NCBI GenBank assembly: GCA_036417435.1
Contig: CM070903.1
Location: forward strand, 61,666,001 to 61,730,000
From: Inia geoffrensis
Taxonomy: Eukaryota; Chordata; Mammalia; Artiodactyla; Iniidae
Reading direction: 5' to 3'
Length of the DNA: 64,000 bases
In this document: one piece after another, positions 1 through 11,209 of the stretch
Layout of the letters: each line of letters opens with the position of its first letter
Numbering within the stretch: position 1 is the first letter of the stretch
The notes under the pieces: generated by a model
Told to the model about the DNA's origin: nothing
The model's input: only the letters and a program-made list of their open reading frames with translations
The model's database searches: none
Translations under genes and position numbers: made by a program

Positions 1-697
1 CTGAGGAGTAGAAGAAGGGTGATGGGTGATGATACAAATGAGGATGAGAGAAGGATTTCCCTAGTAGAGAGGGAGGGCACAGATCTAATTCTGTGAAAAT
101 ACTGTTAAGATCCGTGTGAATGTAAAGTATCATCATTATCGTTAGTTCTCCTCTGCACTTAGGTCTATGGTAGTAGCCAGCACTCAATCAAAATCACAAT
201 TGGTCGCTAATTTCTAGTGAAAATAAAGACTCAGCAGAATGCCCTACTTATAGCAGCTCCTCAGTAAATACTAGTTGGGCAAATGGGATGTCAAAATTAG
301 TTTGGAAGTTGGAAACTTTCAGATTTCCCGTGTTCCAACCTGTTTCTCCAGTCTGGCCGGTCAAGTTCAGGAGATTGTTTCCTCAATTGGGATGAAGGGA
401 GAAAGAATACAGAAAGTGAACAAAGAATTGACACCTCAGCCCTCTCCCTTCTTCCCACCTGTGTGGCCCAGGCCAGCATGCTCTAAACTCTGGGGCCCTC
501 AGAATGTATCTCTTTTTGCTGAGGCAATGCTGTAATAATGGATCTATGTACAAGTTCAATTATGAAATGCATGATGAAAAACGAATAAAACAAAGAGGAT
601 GTGTTAAAGATGAGCCCGTTAATCAAGGAGAGGGCTCATCCTCCACTGGAATCTCAATAGGCTTCAAAAAAACTTCACTCTAGACCCGTTCTGGGTC
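1..697. other. Unassigned unique sequence
   Basis: No gene or clear repeat is recognised. The stretch around 95-190 has a weak resemblance to the second half of a MIR element (a 'GTGAATGTAAAG' segment followed by 'AGCACTCAATCAA'), but too little matches for a firm call. Short open frames here have no recognisable domain. Confidence 0.5.
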
Positions 698-1059
698 TGC
701 CCTACGGTCTGAATGTCTGTGTCTCCCGCCTCCAAATTCATACCTTAGACTTCTAATCCCCAGTGTGATGATAATAGAGGTGTGGCCTTTGGGAGGTGAT
801 TAGGTCATGAGGATGGAGCCCTCATGGATGGGATCAGTAGTACTCTTCTAAATGAGGCCCCACAGAGCTTTCTAGCTCCTTGTGCCATGTGAGGATACAG
901 GAAGTCTGCAGCCCAGAAGGGGATCCTCACCTGATTATGCCGGCACCCTGAACTCGGACTTCCAGGCTCCAGAATTGTGAGAAATAAATTTCTGTTGTTT
1001 ATAAGCCATCCAGTCTATGGTACAATATTTTGTTATAACAGCTCAAACAGACAAAAACA
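698..1059 (+). mobile_element. MST-type solitary LTR (ERVL-MaLR)
   Basis: A near full-length mammalian MaLR LTR. The 5' part carries 'GGTCTGAATGT', followed by the highly characteristic 'GGCCTTTGGGAGGTGATTAG' and 'GTCATGAGG'. The 3' part has 'CCAGAATTGTGAGAAATAAA', which includes the polyadenylation signal, and ends in the usual 'TTTGTTATAACAGC' block. No internal retroviral sequence follows, so this is a solitary LTR left by recombination. It is old and diverged and has no coding capacity. Whether it belongs to an MST or a close MLT1 subfamily cannot be fixed by eye. Confidence 0.88.
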
Positions 1060-1490
1060 ATCTACACAAGAACTTCTCAAATGCTGATGTATGCAACCTA
1101 AACAAGCACGGTGGGAGCATTAAAATCAACCGTAGAGCACAGGCATAGCTGGGTTCTGGGTGTGTGGCTAGTCCACGGGTGAACAGAGAAGCACTGCTGT
1201 ATGTGCGCACGTGCCTGACCCTCCCTGGTTTTCTGCCCCTTCCATCTCCCCGTTCACACTTATCTTTCACACTTTATAACATCACAGGAGACTTCTAAAT
1301 TATAGTGGTTTTCAAATACGTTTTCTATCTTACTCTTAAAGAGGAGAGAGGGAGTATTTTGTTATAGATGGAATTTGACAGTAAACGTTATTTTGGATAT
1401 ATTTTCTTATTTGTCAACTGTGGCAAAAAGGGCCCATTTTGTCTGAAAGATTGATAACTCTTCAGAATGTAAGAGCTGGAATGTGTAGCC

Positions 1491-1605
1491 CAGTGGTTAC
1501 CAACCCTGGGTGCATACCGGAATCACCTAGGAAGGCTTAAAGAATATGGATTCCTGAGCCTTGGCCTCTGCCCCTCCCTTCCCCAAGTGATTCTTATGTA
1601 ATGTC
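1491..1605. mobile_element. MER5A-like hAT-Charlie MITE fragment
   Basis: The block opens with 'CAGTGGTTACCAACCC' and continues with 'GGAATCACCTAGGAAG'. This is the terminal inverted repeat and subterminal signature of the MER5A-type non-autonomous hAT elements ('cagtggttctcaa...aatcacctggg'). A second 'AAGTGATTCTTATGTAATG' near the end fits the internal arm. It is only a fragment and the far terminal repeat is missing. Confidence 0.7.
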
Positions 1606-1653
1606 AGTTTTGGCTGCTTTCAGCTAGTTATGGTGACCAAGGATCTTAATCAA

Positions 1654-1722
1654 CGTCTTCATTTAACTGATGAGGAATCTGAGACCCAGAGAGGTACCGT
1701 GACTTCTCTAAGGTCACACAGG
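1654..1722 (-). repeat. MIR SINE core fragment
   Basis: Shows the reverse-complement MIR core: 'GATGAGGAATCTGAGACCCA' followed by 'GAGAGGTACCGTGACTTC' and 'AAGGTCACACAGG'. This is an ancient tRNA-derived SINE shared by all mammals, retained here only as about 70 bp. Confidence 0.75.
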
Positions 1723-2099
1723 AATATATTATGTGTGAAGATAAAGGCTGTGGATAATGTGAAATTGATACCATTAGCTCTGTTCCAAATTATTTCATTA
1801 CTTTAGAGTATATTTTGTATGTTTTTATGTATAATTCACACACCTGCAAGCCACTTATGTGGCATTCCAAATACGGTTAAGAAGAGAAAGGAAGTGTAAA
1901 AGACCTGCAAGTCAAGTAGACCACACATAAATCCCTCAAGTCTCTCTGATGAGCTCTGCTCTTGCCACTTTGTCCTCTTTGTCTTTGAGACACAGACAAC
2001 ATCTTGATCTCCAAGCCTTGCCCTTCTGCTGCACTGTAGCCTCATGTCTCCAAAAGCCCAGCTGAACTCTCATGGATACCCCGTCCGTACCTTCACGCT
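1723..2099. other. Unassigned unique sequence
   Basis: No recognisable gene, repeat or RNA. Overlapping minus-strand open frames of 66-69 codons have no family signature. Confidence 0.5.
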
Positions 2100-2985
2100 G
2101 TATGTTCAAAATTAAACTTGTGCTTTCTGCTCCCAAATCTGCTCCTGCTCTTTAGCCCTCTGCTTCTGTTTATGGCCCCACTCAGGCTCAACATCATAAT
2201 GACATCTTTTGTGCCTTCCTCTCCCTTGCTCTCCAAATATAATGGATTAATTCTCCTCCTGCCATATCTCAATCAGTTTACCAGCTCCCATCGTTCCCTC
2301 TGCCCCTGCCCTAGTTAGGGGCCTCGTTGTCTTTTCCTGGACTACTGAGATAGTCTCATACCTGATCTGTGTCCTCTGGTCTCTTCCTGCTCCAATCCAT
2401 TTTGCTCACGGCTGGCAGAGCCAATCTGAGGCACAGCTCTGGTTATGTTACTCCTACTAAAAACTTTCAATAGCTTTCCATCGTCTACTGAATAAAGTCC
2501 AAATTCCTGGCCTGGTAATCAAGTCCTTTCACTTTCCAGTCCCAATTTATTTTTACCATTTTATTTCCCACGACTCGCCTTCACACACTCCATGCTCTAG
2601 TTAAACCCAACTACTTCTTTGCAGAATCATTACCCTTTGATTCTTCCCGGCTTTGCTCACGGTTTCAGAAATGTTCTTTTCTTCTATCTGTCTGCTCAAG
2701 TCCTCCTTGCCTTTTAAGGCCCAAATCCAGTGTCGCCTCTTCGGTAAAGCCCCCAGTTAGCTCTTCTCTGAACTACAATAATACTTAATCTATACTGCTT
2801 TCAAAGAGCACAGCACTTTCTACTATGGATTCTAGCGAAGTAGGCACACATCTCAGACCTGCTGCTGGATGAAGACTTTTCTGAGGGCAGGATTTGTGTC
2901 TTGCTTATCTGTGTATCCCCCCCACTGCTGAGTACACAGTGTACTGCACTTGTTTACATATTTGTTAAGTGAATGAGTAAATGCA
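2100..2985 (+). mobile_element. L2 LINE, 3' portion
   Basis: Pyrimidine-rich sense L2 sequence running into the 3' terminus. Recognisable blocks in order are the 'TTTTCCTGGACTACTGAGA' segment (from the ORF2 region with consensus 'CCTGGACTACTGCA'), 'CAATCCATTTTGCTCACGG', 'GAATAAAGTCCAAATTCCTG', 'GGCAGGATTTGTGTC', and a terminal 'TTTGTTAAGTGAATGAGT' that matches the L2 end 'TTTGTTGAATGAATGA'. Heavily mutated with no reading frame left. About 0.9 kb is preserved, long for such an old element. Confidence 0.85.
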
Positions 2986-3742
2986 TGGACTTTATGTGCA
3001 ACCTAAGTGATGTTGGTTGTTTTTTTTCCTTGTCTGAAGCAGATTAGAAGTAGTGTATTAGAGAAGAAATGCAGATTAAGATGAGGCTGGCACAACAAGA
3101 AGAAACTTGATCACTGAAGAAGAGAAATAAAAACTGTAAAAAGAAGACGTGAGAACTAAAAATATTATAGTAATTTGGGGGTAAATAAACACAGAAGCAA
3201 ATAATCTTATAGACTAAGGACCAAATAGTTAATGCCACTTGCAAATGCTTGGAAACCACAAAACAATATTCAAATATACAGCATTATTTTTATACTTCCA
3301 CATCCTCATCAGCATCGGTAGAAATACAACACAATTGTTGTTTAATGATGATGACCCTGAGGCATTTAGAAAAGTATGAATTATGGTAAATATCTTCTAA
3401 GAAAGCTGGATATCAACCTAAGATACTATACATCAAAACTTAATATTAATAAAATAAAATATCTTTTGATAATTAAGAGGAGATAAGCTTCTGTTATATG
3501 GCATACTCTATTTGCATAAACTGATTTCCATAATGAAGTCAGATAAATAAGCTCTCTCCCTTTACACATGAAGTCACCTATACATTTTTCTAAACATAAG
3601 AGAAACAATTGTTGTATCATTAAAAATAAAATATGCTCAAAAAAATATGCCCATGATATACAATTTAGGAAAACAGAAAAGGGGTAAGACAAAAGAACAT
3701 AGTTTTCCAGGATCTACAATTTATTGCTAAAAAATAGTTGTG
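2986..3742. other. AT-rich unassigned sequence
   Basis: Strongly A/T-rich with many short A runs, suggestive of decayed L1 material, but no diagnostic block can be named. The open frames here are hydrophobic translations of AT-rich DNA. Confidence 0.5.
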
Positions 3743-3846
3743 TGGATACATGTATATGTATGGCTAAGTCGCTTTGCTGTTCACCTGAAACTGTCACAAC
3801 ATTGTTAATCGGCTATACTACAACATAAAATAAAAAGTTAAAAAAA
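3743..3846 (+). mobile_element. L1 3' end, 5'-truncated
   Basis: Contains 'GCTTTGCTGTTCACCTGAAA' followed by 'CACAACATTGTTAATC' and 'TACAACATAAAATAAAAAG' with an A-rich tail. This is the 3' UTR terminus of cetartiodactyl L1 elements. Only about 100 bp was inserted or retained. Confidence 0.8.
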
Positions 3847-3859
3847 AGTTGTGATTACA

Positions 3860-4060
3860 CAATATGCATAATTATACATGCTGCCCTTTAGTATATATAG
3901 CATAAATAGTCCAAGTTATTATAAGCTCTTCATAAACATTTTAATGACTCAAAAATTCTAATGGATATGTCATAATACACTTAACCAATTCCCTAGATTT
4001 GAACATATAGCTTATTTCTAGTTTTATAACATAGATATGTCTAAGAAGATTTGCTATGAG
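3860..4060 (-). mobile_element. L1M 3' UTR fragment, antisense
   Basis: The order 'TTCATAAACATTTTAATG', 'CACTTAACCAATTCCC' and 'GAACATATAGCTTATTTC' parallels the reverse complement of old mammalian L1M 3' UTRs (consensus '...tttaaccattcccctattgttggacatttaggttgtttcc'). Highly diverged, so subfamily is unknown. Confidence 0.55.
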
Positions 4061-4069
4061 CTGATAACT

Positions 4070-4165
4070 GTTGCTGAGTGAGGAACTCATGAGGGTTCAC
4101 TATGATGTTCTTTCTACTTTTGTATATGTTTGAAATATCTACAGTGAAAAGGTTAAAAAAATATT
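4070..4165 (+). mobile_element. L1M-type 3' tail fragment
   Basis: Reads 'CTCATGAGGGTTCACTATG', then 'TTCTACTTTTGTATATGTTT' and 'GAAATATCTACAGTGAAAAG' ending in A residues. This is the usual terminal block of several L1M subfamilies. The family call is from memory of the consensus, so confidence is moderate. Confidence 0.5.
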
Positions 4166-4224
4166 CATGATAAACATTTTGTGTACAAAGTTTTTTATTT
4201 ATTTGTAATTATTTTCTTAGGTTA

Positions 4225-4460
4225 GACTTCAGTACTAGCTGCCTGCTTCAATATCTGACTCCATCATTACCTAGTTATGTAACTGCAGGCAAACTGCTGA
4301 TGTGTTCTCAGCTTTAGTTCCCTCAACTGAAAAATGGGTGTAATAATGGTGACTGATAGGGCTGTAGTAAGGATTATCATATGACATGATATACATCACG
4401 TGCCTTGCACAGCACCTGGCACGGTGTTAGTGTACGATAAATATTATCTTGTAAAAACAA
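4225..4460 (+). repeat. MIR SINE, near full length
   Basis: Shows the sense MIR progression: a 'CTAGTTATGTAACTGCAGGC' segment, 'CAACTGAAAAATGGGTGTAA', 'GGGCTGTAGTAAGGATTATC' and the tail 'CAGCACCTGGCACGGTGTTA'. Spans roughly 230 bp, close to full length for this ancient tRNA-derived SINE. An E-box 'CACGTG' lies inside near 4398. Confidence 0.85.
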
Positions 4461-4639
4461 AATGCTGGTTGCATAATTACGTGTGTTGTGGTTATAAAAA
4501 GATCAGCATGTATAAACTGAGAAACATGCCAGAAATAACACACTGAAGTGTGCATCATGGCCATCTCCAGGTGAGGCATTTATTCTAAAGATACTGACAA
4601 TGCTAAAATAATTTAGACTCTTAACTACCAACCATTATG
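4461..4639. other. Unassigned spacer between two MIRs
   Basis: Nothing recognisable. It separates two MIR copies of opposite orientation. Confidence 0.5.
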
Positions 4640-4855
4640 GAGCATTTTCTATGTGACCGATACTGGACCAAATGCTTCACACATATTGATATTATTTCAT
4701 TTAATCTTCATGAGAATTCTTGGAAGCAATTACTATTACTATTCTTATTCTATAACTAAGGAACTCAAGGCTAACAGAGTAATTAACTTGCCCCCAAGGA
4801 CGCAGGAATAGAAAGGGCCTGTTGTCAAACACAGGTCTGAATCCCTGGAATTCAT
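4640..4855 (-). repeat. MIR SINE, antisense
   Basis: Reverse-complement MIR order: 'GAGCATTTTCTATGTGACC', 'TTATTTCATTTAATCTTCAT', 'ATTACTATTACTATTCTTAT', 'TAACTAAGGAACTCAAGG', 'TTAACTTGCCCCCAAGGACG'. It is oriented opposite to the MIR about 180 bp upstream. Confidence 0.82.
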
Positions 4856-4915
4856 CCCTAAGCTATTGGAAATGGCCTTTGGACCTTGCTCTCTTTTGTA
4901 AAGACCTCAGTGTTT

Positions 4916-5042
4916 TTTCGTTTTTTTTTTTTTGGCTGTGCCCTATGGCATGTGGGATCTTAGTTCCCCAACCAGGAATCGAACCCATGTCCCACTGCAT
5001 TGGGAGCATGGAGTCTTAACCACTGTGCCACCAGGGAAGTCT
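4916..5042 (-). repeat. CHR-type tRNA-derived SINE (older subfamily)
   Basis: Antisense SINE with its A tail seen as a T run at the left. The body has 'GGCTGTGCCCTATGGCATG', 'CTTAGTTCCCCAACCAGG', 'AATCGAACCCATG' (complement of the B box) and ends 'CACCAGGGAAGTCT'. The TSD 'CCTCAGTGTTT' is perfect at 4905-4915 and 5043-5053, confirming a single retroposition event. The short body and higher divergence mark an older CHR-1-like subfamily than the three GC-rich copies at 11.0, 49.2 and 57.0 kb. Confidence 0.92.
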
Positions 5043-5053
5043 CCTCAGTGTTT

Positions 5054-7763
5054 CTAATCTTTATTCCTCAGAGGCAGATTTAAGTTTTGGACAAAATTTT
5101 GGCCCAACTTTGGAAGTTAAACTGGACCTCTGGTTAGAGCATATTTTCCTCCCTTTCACTTTCGTCAGTATTATTTAATTAGAAAAAATGTATTCTAGAA
5201 AACAATTTTAGAGAAGGAGTACTCCATAAAATAAGCTGCTCTTTAAGAATGCATATCTCATGGTCCAAAAAAATTAATATACATATTGGTTTAGAACAAT
5301 GATTTCCCACTGGTTTGATTAACTTATGTCCTAACTGTAAAATAATTCATTATCAAACACACGCACATGCACGCTCTTTAGAAAACCTATAAAGTGGCCC
5401 ATATTACATATGTTACTTTAAATATATAATCTCTAAATGTGTATGCATATGTGTATATGTGTAAGATACAGTGAAAGTTTGAATTTGGAAAATGCTTCAA
5501 AAGTCAAAAAAGATGGTTTTCTACAAATGTTATGAGAAATTAAGTCACAGGAAGTCTTAATTTTAAAAAAATGGTCAGATGGCAAATTAAGTCTTTTATT
5601 TTGGGTCTGGGAGACTACTCCTGTGCAATGTACTCTAGACAAGAAACACCAAAGGGGATGCTGCATCTCTTCTGCCTCAGACAGCACATTTATGCATCTG
5701 TATTATAAAAAATGTGCCAGCACTAGCAAGCTTACAGTACTGAGCAAAGTGTTACAGTTACAGCTGGGAATTTGTATTTCAGGGCTGGCTCTATTTACTG
5801 GTTGGTGGGTTTTTCTGGGGGGATCTGTTTCTCCCCAGGGGTCCCAGTGGGGTGTTTTTTGTGGGGTGCGGTGATGAAGGAAGGAGTTTTTGTGAGTTCT
5901 ATTTTGGATTTTGGTGAGTAGAAAAGCAGGGAATTTGCCAGCCTGCTACTCAGTTATACTGAAACATGATGCAAACTGCCTCAATTTGGAGCACAGAAGG
6001 TGCTGAAAAAATTTTCTGAGGAGGTCTTGAAATATCTAAGCCTGTCTTCAAGGAAGGACTCGTTTCTCTCAAAAATCACCCAGTAAATAATAGAGTATGT
6101 TGTTGTTGTCTCTCCTCCCATAAGTGGCTCCCTAAGTCACTACCCAAGGTATCACACTCGAAAGGTAGCCATTATGATATATAAAAATTACACTGTGTTC
6201 TTTAATAATTCCCAGGAGAGTATTAAGAGGAATATGCTTGAATGTGGGCCCTCTTTACAAAGTCACTTCTACATATGCACACTGTTAGGAGTATAGGCTG
6301 CAAATGTTTGAACAAGCTGTATTTCCATATTTGCATTGTCCAGTCTATTTTCTTTTTCCTATTTTCCTGAATATGCCTGAACACATGTGTCCAGTATAAA
6401 CCTACAATTGCATGGCCATGTCTACGTGTGTTTCGAATTCCAAACTATCTTCAAAATGGTTCAGCTTTCTAGAAACACAGCCATATAATTTGTTTGATTT
6501 GAAAAACTGCTTGGCAAATGCATGCAGGTCATAATGGCAGGTAACAGATCATTTACTGAAGTGCTGAAACAAACAGAAAACAAAGTCCAGCACACGACCT
6601 CAGAGCAGCACTTCCCTTGTGAGATCCTCTCAGCTGAGGAAGGACTGAGTGAGACAATAATAAAACAAATACCTGTAGGCTTTTCAAACAGTAACAACCC
6701 GCTCCAGGTTAGCAGCGTTTCTGGACCTTGATGGCACAATGATGTCCTCAACCCTTGCTTTCAGACACTGGATTGCTCCTTGACTAGCCTTTATCATTTT
6801 CCCCCTAAGTTTTGTTGAAGATGCCCTTGAAATTAGATCATATTTGTTCCTGACAAAGCATATGCATATTGTGGCATCACTCTAAAACCAAGGATGGGTT
6901 TTAGTTCTATGAAGAAAAAAATTCCAACAACCTTTCATGCTGAGATTTCTCATGCTAGTTCTCAGCACAGAAGTGATTTTTTTTTTTTAAAGTTGCATAA
7001 AGCCTAGCAAGGTTTAAGTTTTCCCAGCAAGAAGAAAGTGTTTTTCAGCTGTTAAATTTTTCAGATGCTTTTTCTGAATTTGGATACAACTCAAAAACAT
7101 GTTTGTTTTAAAATGTAAACCTTTTTATGTACAGAGGTTTGCATATAGAGAAATGCTATTACTATGTTTAAAGGTACTTGCTTTTGAAATAAGGAAGTCA
7201 TGGGCACTTAAATATAACAAACTGAACGTTGCTTTATGGACATTTCGTTAGGCACTAACATAAATACGATGTTCTGGAGGACCACGGAGCACACGTTTGC
7301 TGGCAGGATCACTTATGACACTGGAAGTGGATGTATTTCCATGTGAGAGCAAATGGTGGCCAGGTTTGGACTGAAGAGCATCCTTACAGTCAGCTGGTAT
7401 GCTTTCCCAAGACCCTTCACTCCAGTTGCGTGGCACTTCTTGGCCCTAACTTGCTTGATTCCTCAGCTTGTTGACTGGGCCAAAGTTGATACAGCATATG
7501 GTATTTTAAGCACAAAAATGAAGAAACACATTGAGGTCTCAGCAGAGAGGCAGAGATGAGGGTAAATCATCACAAGGCCTGCTGTCTGCCTATTTAATGG
7601 GTCTAGTCAGTCTTCAATTTTAAGCACATTGTAGATATGTTGAATAGGAAAATATATTATCTTTATCTACCCATTTTTTTAAAAACATTTTTATTGAAGA
7701 CTCACAGTAAGAAGTTCATTTTACATTGTGATCCAGTGATTGTTTACATACATACATGGAGAT
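5054..7763. other. Unique non-coding sequence
   Basis: About 2.7 kb with no recognised gene or interspersed repeat apart from short alternating TG/CA and T or A runs. The segment 6500-6740 has balanced composition and overlapping short open frames on both strands (69 and 96 codons), but none has a recognisable domain or splice context. It is treated as unique non-coding sequence. Confidence 0.55.
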
Positions 7764-7813
7764 ACACACACACACACACATACACACACACACACACAAC
7801 ACGTGTGTGTGTA
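7764..7813. repeat. CA microsatellite followed by GT tract
   Basis: An interrupted (CA)n tract runs to about 7799 and is followed after a few bases by 'ACGTGTGTGTGTAT'. The CA and GT arms are complementary, so the locus can fold back as a hairpin. Confidence 0.92.
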
Positions 7814-7879
7814 TTCCAGAGACAGAAGGTAACCAATCTACCCACATTTTAAATCTTAAGATTCTTTGTAATTCTATTG

Positions 7880-7960
7880 AGTATTTTTTAAAATTTTATT
7901 TTATTGAAGTATAGTTGATTTAAAATGTGTTAATTTCTGCTGTACAGCAAAATGATTCAG

Positions 7961-8024
<64 letters not shown>

Positions 8025-8185
8025 TCTTTTTCATATTCTTTTCCATTATGGTTTATCATAGGATATTGAATATAGTTCCCTGTGCTATACAGTAGGACCT
8101 TGTTGTTTATCCATTCTAAACATAATAGTTTGCATCTGCTAATCCCAAATTCCCAATCCGTCCTTCCTCCCCCCTCCCCCCACTG
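7880..8185 (-). mobile_element. Cetartiodactyl L1 3' UTR, antisense
   Basis: Carries the antisense L1 3' end: 'TTTTATTGAAGTATAGTTGA', 'TTCTGCTGTACAGCAAAATG', 'TATTGAATATAGTTCCCTGT', 'GCTATACAGTAGGACCTTGT' and a C-rich end near 8165-8182. A composite CA/TA microsatellite has expanded inside it at 7962-8021. Confidence 0.9.
7962..8021. repeat. (CA)n(TA)n compound microsatellite
   Basis: About 18 CA units followed by about 12 TA units, uninterrupted. It sits where the L1 3' UTR has a natural short TA-rich stretch and probably grew from it. Confidence 0.95.
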
Positions 8186-8329
8186 AGTATTTTATTGCTT
8201 GGAAAGTTGAATATCAAGGATTAGAAATTCAGCACACTACTAACTTCTAATCAAGTACTTTCCAAAATTAAGAAAAGTACCTGATCTTCTGGTTTAGTCT
8301 TTGAAATGCCAACAAAATTTATCCTTTCC

Positions 8330-8440
8330 CTTATTCATTCATAATTTATTTATTTATTCATTCTCCAAACATTTATTGACAGCCTATTATATGCCTTACA
8401 CTATATACCTGCAATATTTCTAGGTCAGTTACTTTACAGT
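8330..8440 (-). mobile_element. L2 LINE 3' end fragment, antisense
   Basis: Begins with a TTTA-rich run and 'TTCATTCTCCAAACATTTAT' followed by 'TTGACAGCCTATTATATGCC', the reverse complement of the L2 terminus. Short and diverged. Confidence 0.6.
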
Positions 8441-10982
8441 TGCTTTAGAATTTATGGCAGTGCTGGCCAGATGGTTCTTGAAAGGGAGAATCTTCCAGAG
8501 TAAAACAACCTGTTCATAGTGCTTCCTATCTAGCAACTAAGAGCCCTGATAGCATCTCTCCTAACCTCTTATTATGGTTCTAGTATAAAACCATAAGTCT
8601 ATTTTTGTTTACTTTTCATATTTAACCCTAATTTTAAATGTTGAGTGCAAACATGAGACTTTAAGAATATCTGAAAATAACTTTGCCATAATAAGGTCTT
8701 CCTCACATCTTACATGTTACATAGAGAATATTTACACAAATTTTCCCATGTGACTGATATGCAGAAAACTGACTTACCTACTTTATAGTGATTATGAAAA
8801 TAAATGAGCTAAAGCATGTGAAGTTCTAAGAAGCAGAGTAAATAAACATTATTATACTAGAACCACCAGAGACAGTGTGTTTTCTCCCCTCTTGATGAGC
8901 GCAGTATATGTACAGTAAGACAGGTTCTAAGTATTTATTACTAGATCTTCTTCAGGTGGGTGTGTCCTTCTATTGCAGTAGAAACCATTATATAAGTATA
9001 GAGCTGGAGCCCAATTCAATTACTTACATGGGTCTTCCAGAAAATGGTTAAGGCCAGGGACTTACAAAAATGCAGAAGACTGACCATACACACAGGTGGA
9101 GGAGACATGAGTCTCTCTCCTCATCATGTAGGTCATAATTCAAGGTCATGGAGTTGCTACGTTTTAAGAGTAAAATGTTTTGAGGCTTTTAAGAGAATGT
9201 GAAATGAATTCACTTTATTTTGGGAACTATGATTTGGACATTATTAAAGTATTACAGTTCGATATAGTTTCATAAACATAATTATAGGCCACCTTTTCAA
9301 AAGATCTTAATAACTCAACTTTTTTATGGGTACAGTCAGTTGTCTGTTTAAAGTTATTACATCTTCCCAATCATGTTACTTTGCACAAATGACAAACTGG
9401 CATGTGCATATCAACACAGAGAAAGAAGGAACTGCCAAGGTCATGTAAGTAGGGACATGGTAGGCTTCAAGCACGGAGGCCAAAGTCACCAGAAACATGG
9501 GCAAACAGCTTAAAATTGTCCCTTCTTTTGTTTGTGCATTGTTTCTATATGGAAAATTACATTTCTCTGAGAGTATATGTGTAAATATGCATCTGCTAGT
9601 ATTTTGGCAACTCTAAGTTACCTAAATTAGTTTTGATCAACACTGTCAGATTTTTAAACCCACCAACGTAATAAAAGCAAGTTTAAAAAAACACAAACAA
9701 ATCCTACAGTACATTGTGTGCTCTGCTGTTCCAAGCCTCAGTTTCAAGACAAAAGGAGAGCAAGACTTTGTCATTTGCTAGCTGTTAATAATCAAGAGAA
9801 GATCTGCCAGACAAGCTCTTTGAGGGCTCTGTCTGTCTGGACCAGGTATATACTGCAATACACAAAGGGCTTTGCAGGGGGAGAAAAATGAGTGTTCATG
9901 GACAATGTTGCAGCTTTCTTAATTAAGATTTTCATTACTGATACATACATTAAGTTCTGCAACTGCAAGAGCCAAAGCACTGTCATGTGCAGGTAGATGT
10001 CCCTGATTCCACCTTCAGGCAGTAAAGCTAAAACATATTAAATGTGCACCCAGCAAATGCTGTGGGAGCCAGGAGAGCTCCAGAAATATTTCTGTTGAAT
10101 GCAGAGAGGCCCCATTAAAAGCAACTTTGTAATGCATCTAATAGGCAGGAGAAAAGCCCATACCAACAAACAGCACGCGCAATGTGTTCCTGTACGGGAC
10201 TGCTTTGAGGGTCCAGCCACAGACAAAGGTAGCTGTAGCTGACCTAGAAATAATCTTTACAATCACATCAATAGCTCAGGCCTGAAAAGGACCTTTGATC
10301 TTTAAGTTTTTTTTTCATGCCTATTGTTGAGAAAGGAAATAAATGACTGATTTGGGGTAGTTTTTGGAAGATGGTAAAGACTCCTGTCCACAGCTGGCCT
10401 TGACTCTGTCCCTTTGGGTCACTCAGTCTGTTTTCCCTGGATCCTCAGGCTGGTCCACAAGTCAGTGTGATCTGCCAAGGGTGTATTGTTCCCATGAAAT
10501 AATCTGACTGTGGTGTGGGGAAATCTTTCTTCTTAGATCAAGTTATTTTTTGCTAAGAGATGAGAGGAAAGTAAACCCCTGCACAATCCTAGAAATGGAT
10601 GAATATCTAGAGTATGTGTTTTCGATTACATCTTAACTAAAGCCTAACTCGTTTTAGGGTTGCTGGCACTGTTAATGTGCACCCAGCTCTCCCTTGTTTT
10701 TCTGGCTTCTAATTGCATCCCTTCCTGTTTCAAAGTCTGTGTCCCTTTGCGGGGCTACCCAAAGAGCTCCTGTCTCCTCTCTAAAGAAAACCTCTATCTC
10801 TTGGTCATTACCAAATAGGAAATGATTATTAGACACTGAACTTCATGAAAGATCATTGTATCACAACAGTCAAAAATTATACATTAATTTCCTATTAGGT
10901 GAAAGCATTTATCTGGAATTTAAATGTAATCCCTCATTTTCTCAGAAAGAATAAACCAGAATCCAACATCAAAACCACTCAT
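8441..10982. other. Unique non-coding sequence
   Basis: No gene or clear repeat. The part from about 9720 to 10310 has balanced composition, no repeat signature and several intact transcription-factor-like words; it is listed separately as a candidate conserved element. Confidence 0.55.
9720..10310. promoter_or_regulatory. Candidate conserved non-coding element
   Basis: Non-repetitive stretch flanked by AT-rich DNA. It holds a TCF/LEF-like 'CCTTTGATC' near 10290, 'TTTGTAATGCATCTAAT' near 10123-10140, and 'CAATCACATCAATAG' near 10260. Such composition is seen in developmental enhancers, but nothing in the sequence alone proves conservation or activity. Confidence 0.25.
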
Positions 10983-11173
10983 GGGCTTCCCTGGTGGCGC
11001 AGTGGCTGAGAGTCCGCCTGCCGATGCAGGGGACACGGGTTCGTGGCCCGGTCCGGGAAGATCCCACGTGCCGCGGAGCGGCTGGGCCCGTGAGCCATGG
11101 CCGATGAGCCTGCGCGTCCGGAGCCTGTGCTCCGCAACGGGAGAGGCCACAGCAGTGAGAGGCCCGCGTACAG

Positions 11174-11198
<25 letters not shown>
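10983..11198 (+). repeat. Young CHR-type SINE
   Basis: Full-length tRNA-derived SINE transcribed by RNA polymerase III in its source copy. A box 'TGGCGCAGTGG' at 10995-11005 and B-box-like 'GGTTCGTGGCC' at 11038-11048, GC-rich tRNA-unrelated body with many CpGs, then an A run of about 27. TSD 'AAAACCACTCA' is perfect at 10971-10981 and 11199-11209. The intact TSD, long A tail and retained CpGs indicate recent insertion. Open frames read through it on both strands are artefacts of its GC-rich body. Confidence 0.97.
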
Positions 11199-11204
<6 letters not shown>

Positions 11205-11209
11205 ACTCA

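Noticed and set aside
698..1059. Retroviral gene next to the LTR
   Set aside because: Neither this LTR nor those at 41.4 and 54.0 kb has adjacent gag, pol or env sequence; all are solitary.
10983..11060. tRNA gene suggested by A and B box motifs
   Set aside because: The boxes belong to a tRNA-derived SINE with a TSD and A tail; there is no tRNA cloverleaf 3' half.
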